In this document: in pieces, positions 32,815-41,234 of the stretch | Numbering within the stretch: position 1 is the stretch's first letter | Layout of the letters: the number at the start of each line of letters is the position of its first letter | Assembly (NCBI GenBank): GCA_021832345.1 | Contig: JAKBKY010000001.1 | Location: 458,385-522,384 of the forward strand | Length of the DNA stretch: 64,000 nt | Direction of reading: 5' to 3' | Origin: a bacterium | GTDB taxonomy: Bacteria > Vulcanimicrobiota > Vulcanimicrobiia > Vulcanimicrobiales > Vulcanimicrobiaceae | Position numbers and translations under genes: made by a program | The notes under the pieces: generated by a model | Seen by the model: the letters and a program-made list of their open reading frames with translations, nothing else | The model's database searches: none | What the model was told of the DNA's origin: nothing

Positions 32815-35800
32815 GTGTCTACGACGTCGTTGACGGGCATCTTCGCGCCCGGTGTTCCTGCGCTGGTCGAGAGCCTGCGCACGCTGCGGATCGAGCCGAT
32901 GACGTCGGTCGGTCCCGGCGAGACCATCCGGGCGACCTTCGCCTTCTCCAACGTGGGCGGTGCGAGCGCAACGGGAGTGCGAGCGCGTTTCTCCTTACCC
33001 CAAGGCGTCACTCATATCGCCGAAGCCGATACTGCGGACGAACGACCCCTCGACGCACAGGAGCGGCTCGTCGATCCCAGCGGCGCGTCGATCGGCGATG
33101 TCGAGCCGGGTGTGACGCGACATGTCGTCTGTTCGTTCCGCGTTGACGATACGATCGAGGACGGGACCAGCTTGGTCTTTCAGGCCGCCTTGGCGGCCAA
33201 CGAGATGTCCATCGTCGCTACCAACGCCGAGCGCATCGTCGTTCGCAGCCGCCCGCTGCTCGAACACGTTTCCACGCTCGTGACGCTTGTGGCGCCGATG
33301 CAGCCGAAACCAGGCGATATCGTCGGAATCCGCGCGACCATCGTCAACCAGGGTTCATCGAGTGCGCACGATGTGATTCTACGGATGCCGGTGCCCGATC
33401 ACACCTCATACGTCGCGCGCAGCGCGCGCGTTGCCGGGCGATTGCTCGTCGATCTTGAGGGGGAGCCCTTCGACTACGATGGCGATGCGATCGTCGCGCA
33501 GCAGCTAGCGCCGGGCCAGAGCGTCCTCGTCGAATACGATACGACCATCGATGCTCCGCTGCGCGACGGGACGCGGATTCGGGCCGGCGGCAGCGTTGCC
33601 TCGCGTGAATGCGCCCAGTTTCCGCTTGAATCAGCGGAGATCGTCGTCCATTCGCCGGTCGACTTTGAGGGCGAGGAGACGGCGCTACGGGTCTTTAGCG
33701 ACGACATTGTGACCCCGGGGATGCGCGTCCCGATCGCCTTGCGCGCCACCAACGTCGGGACCGGCGCTGCCGACGGTGTCTCCGTGGCGTTTACGCTGCC
33801 GAGCGGCTTGGTCTACGCGCCGGGATCTGCGCACGTCGACGGGCAGCCGGTGGCAGATGAGGGTGTGCGCTCGCTGACGTTCTCGCTCGGCATGCTCGCG
33901 GCAGGGCGTAGCGCGGAGGTCGGCTTCGCTGCGACCGTCGCGGTTCCCGAGCCGAGCGCTCAGCCGCAAGCGCCGATTACCGCGTCGTTACGCTGGAGAT
34001 CGGGCGAGGGGTTCGGGCAGCGCGAGTTCGCGCGACGGATCGGCATTCGCGTCTCGCCGCGCTTTCATCGCGCACGAAACTACGTTGAGGCCGATCGCGG
34101 CACGGTCCGGGCGCAAGAAGACGTCCGTTTCGTGGTGCATGTCTACAATGACGGTACTGCTCCCGAACACGATGTGACGCTACGGGCGATCCCCGGGGTC
34201 TTTCTGAGCGATCTGCGGATCGCGGAATCACCCGAAGAGCCGATCCCCTACGGCGTACCGATTGAGTTGGGCGTCGTACACCCCCATGCCGAGCGCATCT
34301 TTATCGTCCTCGCCCGTATCGCATCGCCGGTGCCGGATCGCTCGCATCTGACGCTCGGCGCGGTGCTCGAGCATCCGGGCGGCGCGGTCGATCTTGGAAC
34401 GGCGACGATCGTCGTGCGATCCTTTCCGCGCGTCGAGGCGCAGGATGTCGGCTGGGAGTTTGTCGGCGGAGAGCCGCTGCGGCCGCAGCGCACCGCCGAG
34501 GTCCTGATCCGTATTCCGAACACCGGTTCCGACGTACTGCACGATGCGCGCCTCACGCTCACCGTGCCGCCGGAGCTTGCGGTCGAGCGCGCCGTAAATG
34601 CACGGCGCGAACGCGACGCGTTATTGCTGGGCGATATTCCCTCGGGGACGACGCACGAGGCTCGGTTCGCCCTGCGTCTCTTGCGTGCACCCAAACGCGG
34701 AACGACTTTGGCGCTCGAGGGGCGGCTTGGGGGGCGCGGCATCAGTCCGCTAGCGCTCGTCCCGCTCCAGATCCCGACCTTCGCCAAGCCCGAGTTTGTC
34801 GCCGGCTCTGCCTTCCATGTCGCGCCTGCGCAAGAAGTCAACGCCGGGGAGCGCGTCTTCTACGAGCTGCGCATTCGCAACGACGGCGACGGTGCGGCGG
34901 AGCGCCTGACGGTGCGCGTCGTTCCAACCAATCTCGCCGTCTACGTGCCGGGAAGCACGACCATCAACGGGATGTTGCTGGGCGATGAGGGCGGGGGCTC
35001 ACCGCTCTGGTCGCACGTAGGTTTGGTGCTGGCCGATGTGACGCCGGGCATCGACGTGCGCATTCGCTGGGAGGCGGCCGTCCTCTCTCCGCTCGAATCC
35101 GGAACGCAGCTCGAAACGCGAGCCGTGCTCGAATGGGACGATCAGGAGACGCTGGCGCTCGCCGCACCGATCTTGCGTGTCGCGGCGGTTCCGTCGCTTG
35201 GAGAGACGAGCGCCGGGACGCCGCTCTCCATCGAGCGCATCTTTCCGAGCCCGCCGGCACCCTACCAAGACCCGGATGCGTTCGACGAACCGAGCGCAGT
35301 GCTACCGCCGGCGAGCGTGCCGCTCGCAAGCCCCGCGCAGGTGCAGCCGCCTCGGGCGATCACCGAAGTCATTGCACGCAGCGGCGCCGTACTCGAAGCG
35401 TCGCTCCCGCCGCGCATCGCGTCGGCGCTACCGCTCGAACAGACGAACTCCGCCGTGGCATACGTGGATTTCACCGCCGAGCGGCTCGTGCACTCGATCA
35501 AGATGCTCGAACGTGCCGATGCCGGTGGGCTCATCGCGCATATCTTTGCGCTACGGACGCTCTTCCCGGAGGCCGCTGTAGGCGCAAGCCCGCGGGTGGA
35601 GCGCGCCTTCGGCGTAGCCGCTCGTGCCGCACGCGCACCGCTCGAGCGCTTCTTCGTTCGTCTCCGTCTGCCGCGGATCGCGGTAACCGGCAAAGATTTA
35701 GAGGATCGCGAGAGCCGCTCGGCGCTGCGCGAGTTGCTGGCGGAGCTCTTGGCGACCCCGCCGCACGGGGATGCGGGCGTGCCGGCCGGTGTCGTGCGCG

Positions 35801-36111
35801 TGCGAGGAGAGTTGGATCTGGACGCACTGCGTGCGCTTGCCGCCGAGCTCGACGGCGCTCCGCTCGGTGCGGTCGCCCCGTGGCTGGTCAACGCGCAACT
35901 GCTTGGGAGCGCGATCTTGCATGATGGGTCCCGCTCCGACGTACTGGGCCACTACCGCAGCGAGATGTTGCGTGTCTTTGCGGTCCTCTCGGAGCTGCCG
36001 ATGGAAGAGTTTCACCGCGTCTTGGGTTCGAGCGTGAATCGAACTCTGGACGAAGCGCTGGCGGCGGTGCTTGAAGCATTGCGCGCTGCGGCACGTCTGC
36101 CCGTCGATTAA
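32815..36111 (+). CDS. Giant DUF11/CARDB-like beta-repeat protein, copy 2
   Basis: A 1,098-residue paralogue of the preceding giant protein. It shares the start (TSLTGIFAPGVPALVESLRT vs TLTDVFAPGSPTLPEGLRTL), the repeat turns (TSYVARSARVAG; AVYVPGSTTINGM) and the C-terminal helical domain (AGGLIAHIFALRTLFPEAAV). Copy 2 has an added Pro-rich linker around residues 820-860. No signal peptide. GTG start four bases after AGAAGG. The two copies have diverged well beyond recent duplication. Function unknown; a scaffold or adhesion role is only a guess. Confidence 0.7.
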   Translation: MSTTSLTGIFAPGVPALVESLRTLRIEPMTSVGPGETIRATFAFSNVGGASATGVRARFSLPQGVTHIAEADTADERPLDAQERLVDPSGASIGDVEPGVTRHVVCSFRVDDTIEDGTSLVFQAALAANEMSIVATNAERIVVRSRPLLEHVSTLVTLVAPMQPKPGDIVGIRATIVNQGSSSAHDVILRMPVPDHTSYVARSARVAGRLLVDLEGEPFDYDGDAIVAQQLAPGQSVLVEYDTTIDAPLRDGTRIRAGGSVASRECAQFPLESAEIVVHSPVDFEGEETALRVFSDDIVTPGMRVPIALRATNVGTGAADGVSVAFTLPSGLVYAPGSAHVDGQPVADEGVRSLTFSLGMLAAGRSAEVGFAATVAVPEPSAQPQAPITASLRWRSGEGFGQREFARRIGIRVSPRFHRARNYVEADRGTVRAQEDVRFVVHVYNDGTAPEHDVTLRAIPGVFLSDLRIAESPEEPIPYGVPIELGVVHPHAERIFIVLARIASPVPDRSHLTLGAVLEHPGGAVDLGTATIVVRSFPRVEAQDVGWEFVGGEPLRPQRTAEVLIRIPNTGSDVLHDARLTLTVPPELAVERAVNARRERDALLLGDIPSGTTHEARFALRLLRAPKRGTTLALEGRLGGRGISPLALVPLQIPTFAKPEFVAGSAFHVAPAQEVNAGERVFYELRIRNDGDGAAERLTVRVVPTNLAVYVPGSTTINGMLLGDEGGGSPLWSHVGLVLADVTPGIDVRIRWEAAVLSPLESGTQLETRAVLEWDDQETLALAAPILRVAAVPSLGETSAGTPLSIERIFPSPPAPYQDPDAFDEPSAVLPPASVPLASPAQVQPPRAITEVIARSGAVLEASLPPRIASALPLEQTNSAVAYVDFTAERLVHSIKMLERADAGGLIAHIFALRTLFPEAAVGASPRVERAFGVAARAARAPLERFFVRLRLPRIAVTGKDLEDRESRSALRELLAELLATPPHGDAGVPAGVVRVRGELDLDALRALAAELDGAPLGAVAPWLVNAQLLGSAILHDGSRSDVLGHYRSEMLRVFAVLSELPMEEFHRVLGSSVNRTLDEALAAVLEALRAAARLPVD

Positions 36112-36118
36112 TCGCGCG

Positions 36119-36427
36119 TTGCTTGCGCTGGCGGTCGTCTTCGTTGTAGGAGCCCTGCTCTACGGTATCGGACTCGCTCTCTCGCGCGTTCCCGGGCCGC
36201 CGCCGTCGGTTGGGTGGACCTCGCTTATCACCGGAGACGATCGGCAGTACGATCGCGCTGCTCGCCTCGAGATGCTCGATCGCCTCCTGCTCATCGGTGC
36301 CCCCTGGTGCGTCCCCATTGCCCGCAGCGCGCTTACAGAGGAGCGTGACGAAGCGCTACGGAGTCTCGCGCTGCGGATCTGCGAGTCGGCGCAAGAGGTT
36401 ACGGTTTCAAGCGGAAGTAGCGAATGA
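36119..36427 (+). CDS. Small membrane-anchored HEAT-like protein, copy 2
   Basis: About 102 residues: an N-terminal hydrophobic helix (ALAVVFVVGALLYGIGLAL), then a helical region (YDRAARLEMLDRLLLI, then SALTEERDEALRSLALRI) like the counterpart at 32358. The start is uncertain: TTG 36119 follows the giant gene's stop; TTG 36071 would overlap it. The 3' end overlaps the convergent mrdA by 29 bases. It completes the second copy of the two-gene module. Confidence 0.5.
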   Translation: MLALAVVFVVGALLYGIGLALSRVPGPPPSVGWTSLITGDDRQYDRAARLEMLDRLLLIGAPWCVPIARSALTEERDEALRSLALRICESAQEVTVSSGSSE

Positions 36428-38264
36428 GGATGCGCCGCGCTATCGGTGCGGCGACGTTTGCGCCGTACCCTTCGCTCTTCTCCACATAGACGGCCATGGC
36501 GAGTTGCGGATGCTTTAGCGGTGCGAAGCAGACAAACCAGGTCGTGTTCGGGCCGTTGCCGCCCTCGGTTTGAACCGTTCCGGTCTTCCCGCCGTACGGA
36601 AAGCCGGGAATGCCCATCCCGTAGGCGGTGCCGATCGGCGACGTCACCTGTGCCATCCCGGCTCGCACCGTGGCAAAGGCCGTTTGGGAGCCCGGGACGC
36701 GGCGAATGACGTGCGGTGGGAAGCGTTTGATGATGTGTCCACCGGGGCTGCGAATCTCCGAGACGATGCGCGGGCGAAAGAGGGTGCCGCCGTTGACGAC
36801 GACGCTGACGACATTGGCCATCTGCACCGGCGTGGCTTGCATCGCGCCTTGGCCGATGCCGAGGCTGCAGACATCGCTTGGATAGAGCGGTTCGCCGAGA
36901 TTCTTGATCATCCAGGCGTTCGTCGGCCAGTTGCCCGGATACTCACCGGGCAGATCGATGCCGGTCCTTTGCGCGAGCCCAAAACGCAGCGCCCACCGCC
37001 GCATTCGCTTATTCCCTAGGCGATAGGCAACCTGGTAGAAGTAGCCGTCCGATGAGGCCGCCAGCGCCGGCACGAAGGTCGTATTCCCGAGGCCGGCGGC
37101 GACGATGTCTCGGAAGATGGCGCCGTGGCAGTTCCACTCCCCGCTATCGTAGATGATCTCGTTGGGACCGATCAGCCCGTCGGTGATCGCGCCCGTGCCG
37201 GGAATGAGCTTGAAGACGGAGCCGGTGGGAGTCGCTGCGGCGATCGCTTGGTCGAAGAGCGGACGCGTCGGATCGGTAAGATAGCGCTCAAACGTCTTGG
37301 TGCTGATCCCGTTGGCAAACTTATTTGGGTTGAAGTTCGGATAACTGGCCAGCGCCAGGATGGCGCCGTTCCACGGATCCTCGATCACCACGGCGCCTGC
37401 GAGCTTGCGTCCGACGGCTCGTTCTTGGCCGGCGATGCCGGCGGCCAAGGCGTGCTCAGCGATCACCTGAAGGCGCCAATCGATGTTGAGGATTAAGCTA
37501 TCTCCCGGGACCGCGCGCTTGGGCGGCAGGCGATCGCCCGGAACGACTTGCCCCGCGGCGTCGACGACGATGCGCTGTCCGCCGGGCTTGCCGCGCAAGT
37601 ACCGGTCGTACTCGGCTTCAAGGCCGTCCTTGCCGATGACGTCGTTTGGCGAGTAGCCTTGCCCCTTCAAGCGTTCGTACTCACGCTCGGTGATTGCACC
37701 GACGTACCCGAAGAGGTGCGAACCGAGCTTCCCGTACGGATACTCGCGCACGGGCTGAACTTCAAGGTCGACGCCTGAGAGGTCGTGTAAGCGTTCTGAG
37801 AGACGGGCGACCTGAGCGACCGTGAGGTTGCGCGCCAGGATCACGGGGCCGTAGGGCTCGTCGTCGGCGACTTGCGCGAAGTTCGTGTAGTTGATGCCTC
37901 GATGGTGGAGCAAGCGATGATAGAGCCGAGCTTGGGGCGCACCGATCATGCGCGCCAGCGTCGCCATCTCCGCGTGAATATGATGAATCTCGGATGGAAT
38001 CAGCGCCACGACGAACGAAGGGCGATTACGCACCAAGACCTTGCCGCGTCGATCGTAGATGAGGCCACGGGGTGCCGCTACGCGGATGACGCGGATCTGA
38101 TTGGCTTGTGCCTGCGCTCGGTACGCTGCGCCGTGGACGAGTTCGACGCGAGCGAGTTTCGCGGTCAGCACGACAAACACGCAGGCAATCGCGAGCGAGA
38201 AGAGCACGATGCGCCAGATCGGCCGCTCGATCGGTCGGCGTTCCAGTCGTCGCCCGGCGTTCAT
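36399..38264 (-). CDS. mrdA: Penicillin-binding protein 2 (elongasome transpeptidase)
   Basis: A 621-residue class-B PBP: N-terminal transmembrane helix, the RGLIYDRRGKVLVRN dimerisation start, then the transpeptidase with SxxK in TPTGSVFKLIPG, the SxD motif in SSDGYFYQVAY and KTG in GGKTGTVQTE. PBP2 crosslinks peptidoglycan during rod elongation and works with MreC/MreD, encoded directly upstream. ATG at 38264 overlaps the mreD stop (ATGA). rodA is not in the window. Confidence 0.92.
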   Translation of the reverse strand: MNAGRRLERRPIERPIWRIVLFSLAIACVFVVLTAKLARVELVHGAAYRAQAQANQIRVIRVAAPRGLIYDRRGKVLVRNRPSFVVALIPSEIHHIHAEMATLARMIGAPQARLYHRLLHHRGINYTNFAQVADDEPYGPVILARNLTVAQVARLSERLHDLSGVDLEVQPVREYPYGKLGSHLFGYVGAITEREYERLKGQGYSPNDVIGKDGLEAEYDRYLRGKPGGQRIVVDAAGQVVPGDRLPPKRAVPGDSLILNIDWRLQVIAEHALAAGIAGQERAVGRKLAGAVVIEDPWNGAILALASYPNFNPNKFANGISTKTFERYLTDPTRPLFDQAIAAATPTGSVFKLIPGTGAITDGLIGPNEIIYDSGEWNCHGAIFRDIVAAGLGNTTFVPALAASSDGYFYQVAYRLGNKRMRRWALRFGLAQRTGIDLPGEYPGNWPTNAWMIKNLGEPLYPSDVCSLGIGQGAMQATPVQMANVVSVVVNGGTLFRPRIVSEIRSPGGHIIKRFPPHVIRRVPGSQTAFATVRAGMAQVTSPIGTAYGMGIPGFPYGGKTGTVQTEGGNGPNTTWFVCFAPLKHPQLAMAVYVEKSEGYGANVAAPIARRILIRYFRLKP

Positions 38265-38761
38265 GAGAGTCGCGTACGCTCCCAGTGGCGGGCGAGTAGG
38301 ACGAGGACGATCGCGAGGGCTGCGTCGTAGAGCGATTGGATGATCGATTGATGCAGGTGGCGTGTTCCCATACCTGAGGGGTAGCCTTCGAAGAGTTCCA
38401 CGATCCAGTAGATGCCGTCGCGTACGAAAGTGCCGAAGGCCGCGACGAAGGCCATGAGCGGAATCGAGTCGGCGAAGAAGTTCCGGGAGAGCGTACCGGC
38501 TAGTGCCGCTACGGTGGCCGTCGCAAGCGCCCATCCGCCGCCGCCGCCCGAGAGCGCATCTTCGATCATGCCGACGACGAAGCCGAAGAGGACCGCTCGA
38601 CCGACATCTACGCGCAGCGCATACCACATAACGGCCAGCAACGTGAAGCTGGGGACGGTGTCGCGAATCGCGATGTACGGCGCCAGCGCAACCTGGAGGA
38701 TGACGCTTGCGAGCAGCCACGTCGCGGCAACCCACCATGAGGGGTACGCCGCGTGACCCAT
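38261..38761 (-). CDS. mreD: Rod shape-determining protein MreD
   Basis: A 166-residue membrane protein with five to six hydrophobic helices. The FGFVVGMIEDAL segment in the middle is the conserved G-x-x-x-G-x-x-x-D region of MreD. It links MreC and PBP2 in the elongasome. ATG 38761 is seven bases after the mreC stop; the gene overlaps mrdA by four bases. Identity rests on hydrophobicity, size and position between mreC and mrdA. Confidence 0.82.
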   Translation of the reverse strand: MGHAAYPSWWVAATWLLASVILQVALAPYIAIRDTVPSFTLLAVMWYALRVDVGRAVLFGFVVGMIEDALSGGGGGWALATATVAALAGTLSRNFFADSIPLMAFVAAFGTFVRDGIYWIVELFEGYPSGMGTRHLHQSIIQSLYDAALAIVLVLLARHWERTRLS

Positions 38762-38768
38762 GCGCACG

Positions 38769-39575
38769 TTACTTCGTAACGACAAGGACGCGGTCGAGTG
38801 CGCTCAGTCGAGCGCTCGGGCGGAGAATGGCCGTTTGATAGAGACTGGCGTCGCTGCGTTCGATCTTCACGATGCGGCCGATGACATCACCGGCATGGAA
38901 CGAGCGTCCCTTGCCGGTGACGACCGTTTGTCCGATCCGCAAGTGCGCATCCTGCGAGACGTAGTCGAGATGGAGACTCGTGAGGTTGCCGCGGACGATT
39001 CCCCACCAGCGTCCACGCCGCACGATGGCCGGGATACGCGAGGTGTAGTCGGTGATCAGCGTGACGGTGCTGGTGAATGGGCCGGCACTGGTAATGCGCC
39101 CCACCACGCCGTAAGCATCGAGTACGCCGTCTTCTCTGCGGATGCCGGAGCGCGATCCTTGATCGATCGTCATGGTGCGGTTCTGCCCTTCCGGAGGGAA
39201 GCCGATGACGCGTGCTTGGATCGTATGGGGATGCGTTGCGGTGAGCGGAAGCAAACCTGCGCGAGCATCCTCTTCTGCAAGACGCTGACGCAGCGCGGCA
39301 TTTGCGCTCGCTAGATGTTCGTTGCGTGCCCGTAAGACCGCGTTCGTGTGGGCGAGGGACGGCAGGTCCAGGACCGAGTTGATCGCATCGCGCACGGCGA
39401 GGCTGCCCGCACCTGCGGTGGATTGAACGCCCGCAACGAGCGTCGACGTGATCGCTCCCACGGGGCCGAGCGAACCGGTGCGAGCCGCTACAATCTGAGC
39501 CAGTACGATGGCGGCAGCGACGATGATCAGGCCGATCAGGGCAACGAGCTTGCGTTCGTCTCGGTAGGTGAAGAT
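38769..39575 (-). CDS. mreC: Cell shape-determining protein MreC
   Basis: About 268 residues: a short basic N-terminus and transmembrane helix (KLVALIGLIIVAAAIVLAQI), a coiled coil (LRARNEHLASANAALRQRLA), then the beta-barrel domains with GVVGRI and VTGKGRSF. MreC organises PBP2 in the periplasm. The N-terminus including the membrane helix is in frame but contains no ATG, GTG or TTG before the GTG at 39461; the maf stop TAG (39588-39590) precedes it in the same frame. ATC 39575 or ACG 39578, six to nine bases after AGAGG, are the start candidates. Without this helix the protein would be unanchored. Confidence 0.88.
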   Translation of the reverse strand: MFTYRDERKLVALIGLIIVAAAIVLAQIVAARTGSLGPVGAITSTLVAGVQSTAGAGSLAVRDAINSVLDLPSLAHTNAVLRARNEHLASANAALRQRLAEEDARAGLLPLTATHPHTIQARVIGFPPEGQNRTMTIDQGSRSGIRREDGVLDAYGVVGRITSAGPFTSTVTLITDYTSRIPAIVRRGRWWGIVRGNLTSLHLDYVSQDAHLRIGQTVVTGKGRSFHAGDVIGRIVKIERSDASLYQTAILRPSARLSALDRVLVVTK

Positions 39576-39587
39576 CGTTTGTGGCCT

Positions 39588-40220
39588 CTAGCGATGTGGG
39601 GAGAGATGGTTTGGGTTCGGCTCCGGGAGCGAAAACCCCAGGCGGGCCAGCGCCCGTATGACGCCTCCCAGCGGCAGTCCCATCACGGTGTAGAAGTCGC
39701 CGACGATGCCCTCGACCAGTGCCGCAGCGCGCCCTTGGATCCCGTAGGCGCCGGCTTTATCCAGCGACTGGCCCGCGGCGAGGTACTCGGCGATTGCCGC
39801 TTCGTCGAGCGGGTAGAAGCGCACTCGAGTGCTCCGCGCAAACTCGTCGGCACCGGGCCGGGCCGGGACATGGATGGCGACGGCCGTATGGACGAGGTGC
39901 TCGCGTCCCGCGAGGCAGCGCAGCATGGCTGCGGCTTGAAGCTCGTCACGGGGCTTACCCAGGGCCACTCCGTCGACGTCGACGACGGTATCGGCCGCCA
40001 GAACCACGGCATCCGGGAGACGCAGGGCGACATCGCGCAGCTTCTCGCGGGCGTGGACGCGCGCCGCCTCCACCGGTGCGAGCCCCAGTGGAGGTTCAGG
40101 ATACCTGCTGGGCACGACCCGCACCTTCAGGCCCAGCGACTCCAAGAGCGCGGCGCGGCGCGGCGAGGCGCTTGCCAGCACGATCGCGTTCAAGCGTTCG
40201 TGCGAGGCCGGTTCGCTCAC
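39588..40220 (-). CDS. maf: Maf-like nucleotide pyrophosphatase
   Basis: A 210-residue Maf protein: IVLASASPRRAALLESLGL, then the VLAADTVVDVDGVALGKPRD motif and the KAGAYGIQGRAA loop. Maf proteins hydrolyse dTTP/UTP or modified nucleotides and influence septum formation. It lies directly upstream of mreC, in the same reading frame with only the TAG between them, as part of the long minus-strand housekeeping operon. Confidence 0.92.
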   Translation of the reverse strand: MSEPASHERLNAIVLASASPRRAALLESLGLKVRVVPSRYPEPPLGLAPVEAARVHAREKLRDVALRLPDAVVLAADTVVDVDGVALGKPRDELQAAAMLRCLAGREHLVHTAVAIHVPARPGADEFARSTRVRFYPLDEAAIAEYLAAGQSLDKAGAYGIQGRAAALVEGIVGDFYTVMGLPLGGVIRALARLGFSLPEPNPNHLSPHR

Positions 40221-40630
40221 TGGTAGATGCGTCCGTCGACCAGGACGTACCCGCCCGGATCTCGCCCCTCCGGATCGTGGTGCGTCCAGTGCAGGACGTG
40301 GTCGTCGCAGGCCAACTCACCGACGATCTGTACGTGATCGCCGCGCGTTAAGGGAATCGGGCCGGTGATGCCGACGTTCGTCTCGACGCGCACATGGAGC
40401 CGGCGTTGGGCATGCTTGCCGCCCGGCGTGGTGATGATGAAGCCGAGGTGCGGTCCACTGCGGGTGACGCGTGTGCCGAGAACGGTGCTCACCACGCCGC
40501 CGGTCTGGACGCGTTCGTTGCGTGCGCCCTGCCGGCAGAGATGGATGGCTTGCGCCACCGTCATGCCGGCGCGAGCCGAGCAGCCGGTGAGCATCGCGTA
40601 GGCGAGCAGCGCGAGCACGACGTTACGCAC
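40217..40630 (-). CDS. DUF3465-family lipoprotein
   Basis: A 137-residue protein. It has a lipoprotein signal (NVVLALLAYAMLTGC, lipobox LTGC), then GGVVSTVLGTRVTRSGPHLG and the family tail GDHVQIVGELACDDHVLHWT followed by HHDPEGRDPGGYV. DUF3465 proteins resemble OB-fold domains, with a conserved H-W-T-H-H-D-P motif visible here. The GTG start overlaps the nadD stop. Biochemical role unknown. Confidence 0.8.
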   Translation of the reverse strand: MRNVVLALLAYAMLTGCSARAGMTVAQAIHLCRQGARNERVQTGGVVSTVLGTRVTRSGPHLGFIITTPGGKHAQRRLHVRVETNVGITGPIPLTRGDHVQIVGELACDDHVLHWTHHDPEGRDPGGYVLVDGRIYQ

Positions 40631-41234
40631 GTTGCGCCAAGCCGTAGAGGCCGCGAGCCACGATGTAGTTCCAGACGGTGTCGGGAACCAGATACCGGAC
40701 GCTGCGCCCTTGCGCGAGCAGCGTGCGCACGAGCGTTCCCGATTCGGGAAGCTCCGGCAACTGCAGCGTTCTGATCCGTTCGCGTAGCGGTTTCGGCACC
40801 ACGGCCAGCACTCGTTGCAGCGCGTCGGCTTGTACGCCTGCCCGTGGTGCGATGACGAAGCGATCGAGGGCCTCAAGCACCTCATCGAAGCGCACCCACG
40901 CGGCATTGACGACCGAGTCAGCCCCAATCACAAACGTAAACGCGGCATCGGGATACTTGGCGCGCAGTCGAGGGAGAAGATCGGCGGTGTATCCCGTCGC
41001 AGTGTCGGCCAGATCGCTCTCATCGATGGCGAAACCGGGATTGCTCGCGATCGCGCCCAAGATCATCGCGCAGCGGTCTTCGGAGCTCACCGATGCCGGT
41101 ACGCGATAGTGTCGCCCGTTCGTGGGGACGAAGAGCACGCGATCCAGTCCTTCGAGTACGCGAGCCGACTCCGCGACGAAGAGATGCGCGTTGTGGATCG
41201 GATCGAAGGTTCCGCCGAAGATCCCGAGCTTCAT
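40623..41234 (-). CDS. nadD: Nicotinate-mononucleotide adenylyltransferase
   Basis: A 203-residue enzyme forming deamido-NAD from NaMN and ATP. GIFGGTFDPIHNAHLF carries the G-G-T/S-F-D-P and HxxH motifs; FVIGADSVVNAAW follows mid-protein, and the C-terminal SG-type motif is degenerate (PESGTLVRTLLAQG in place of ISSTxIR). It lies between obgE and DUF3465 and overlaps obgE by four bases. The usual downstream rsfS is missing. Confidence 0.9.
   Translation of the reverse strand: MKLGIFGGTFDPIHNAHLFVAESARVLEGLDRVLFVPTNGRHYRVPASVSSEDRCAMILGAIASNPGFAIDESDLADTATGYTADLLPRLRAKYPDAAFTFVIGADSVVNAAWVRFDEVLEALDRFVIAPRAGVQADALQRVLAVVPKPLRERIRTLQLPELPESGTLVRTLLAQGRSVRYLVPDTVWNYIVARGLYGLAQRA

Noticed and set aside
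39588-40220. Maf-MreC as a single fused protein
   Set aside because: Both are complete families on their own and a TAG lies between; read-through remains only a remote option and is noted under the mreC finding.
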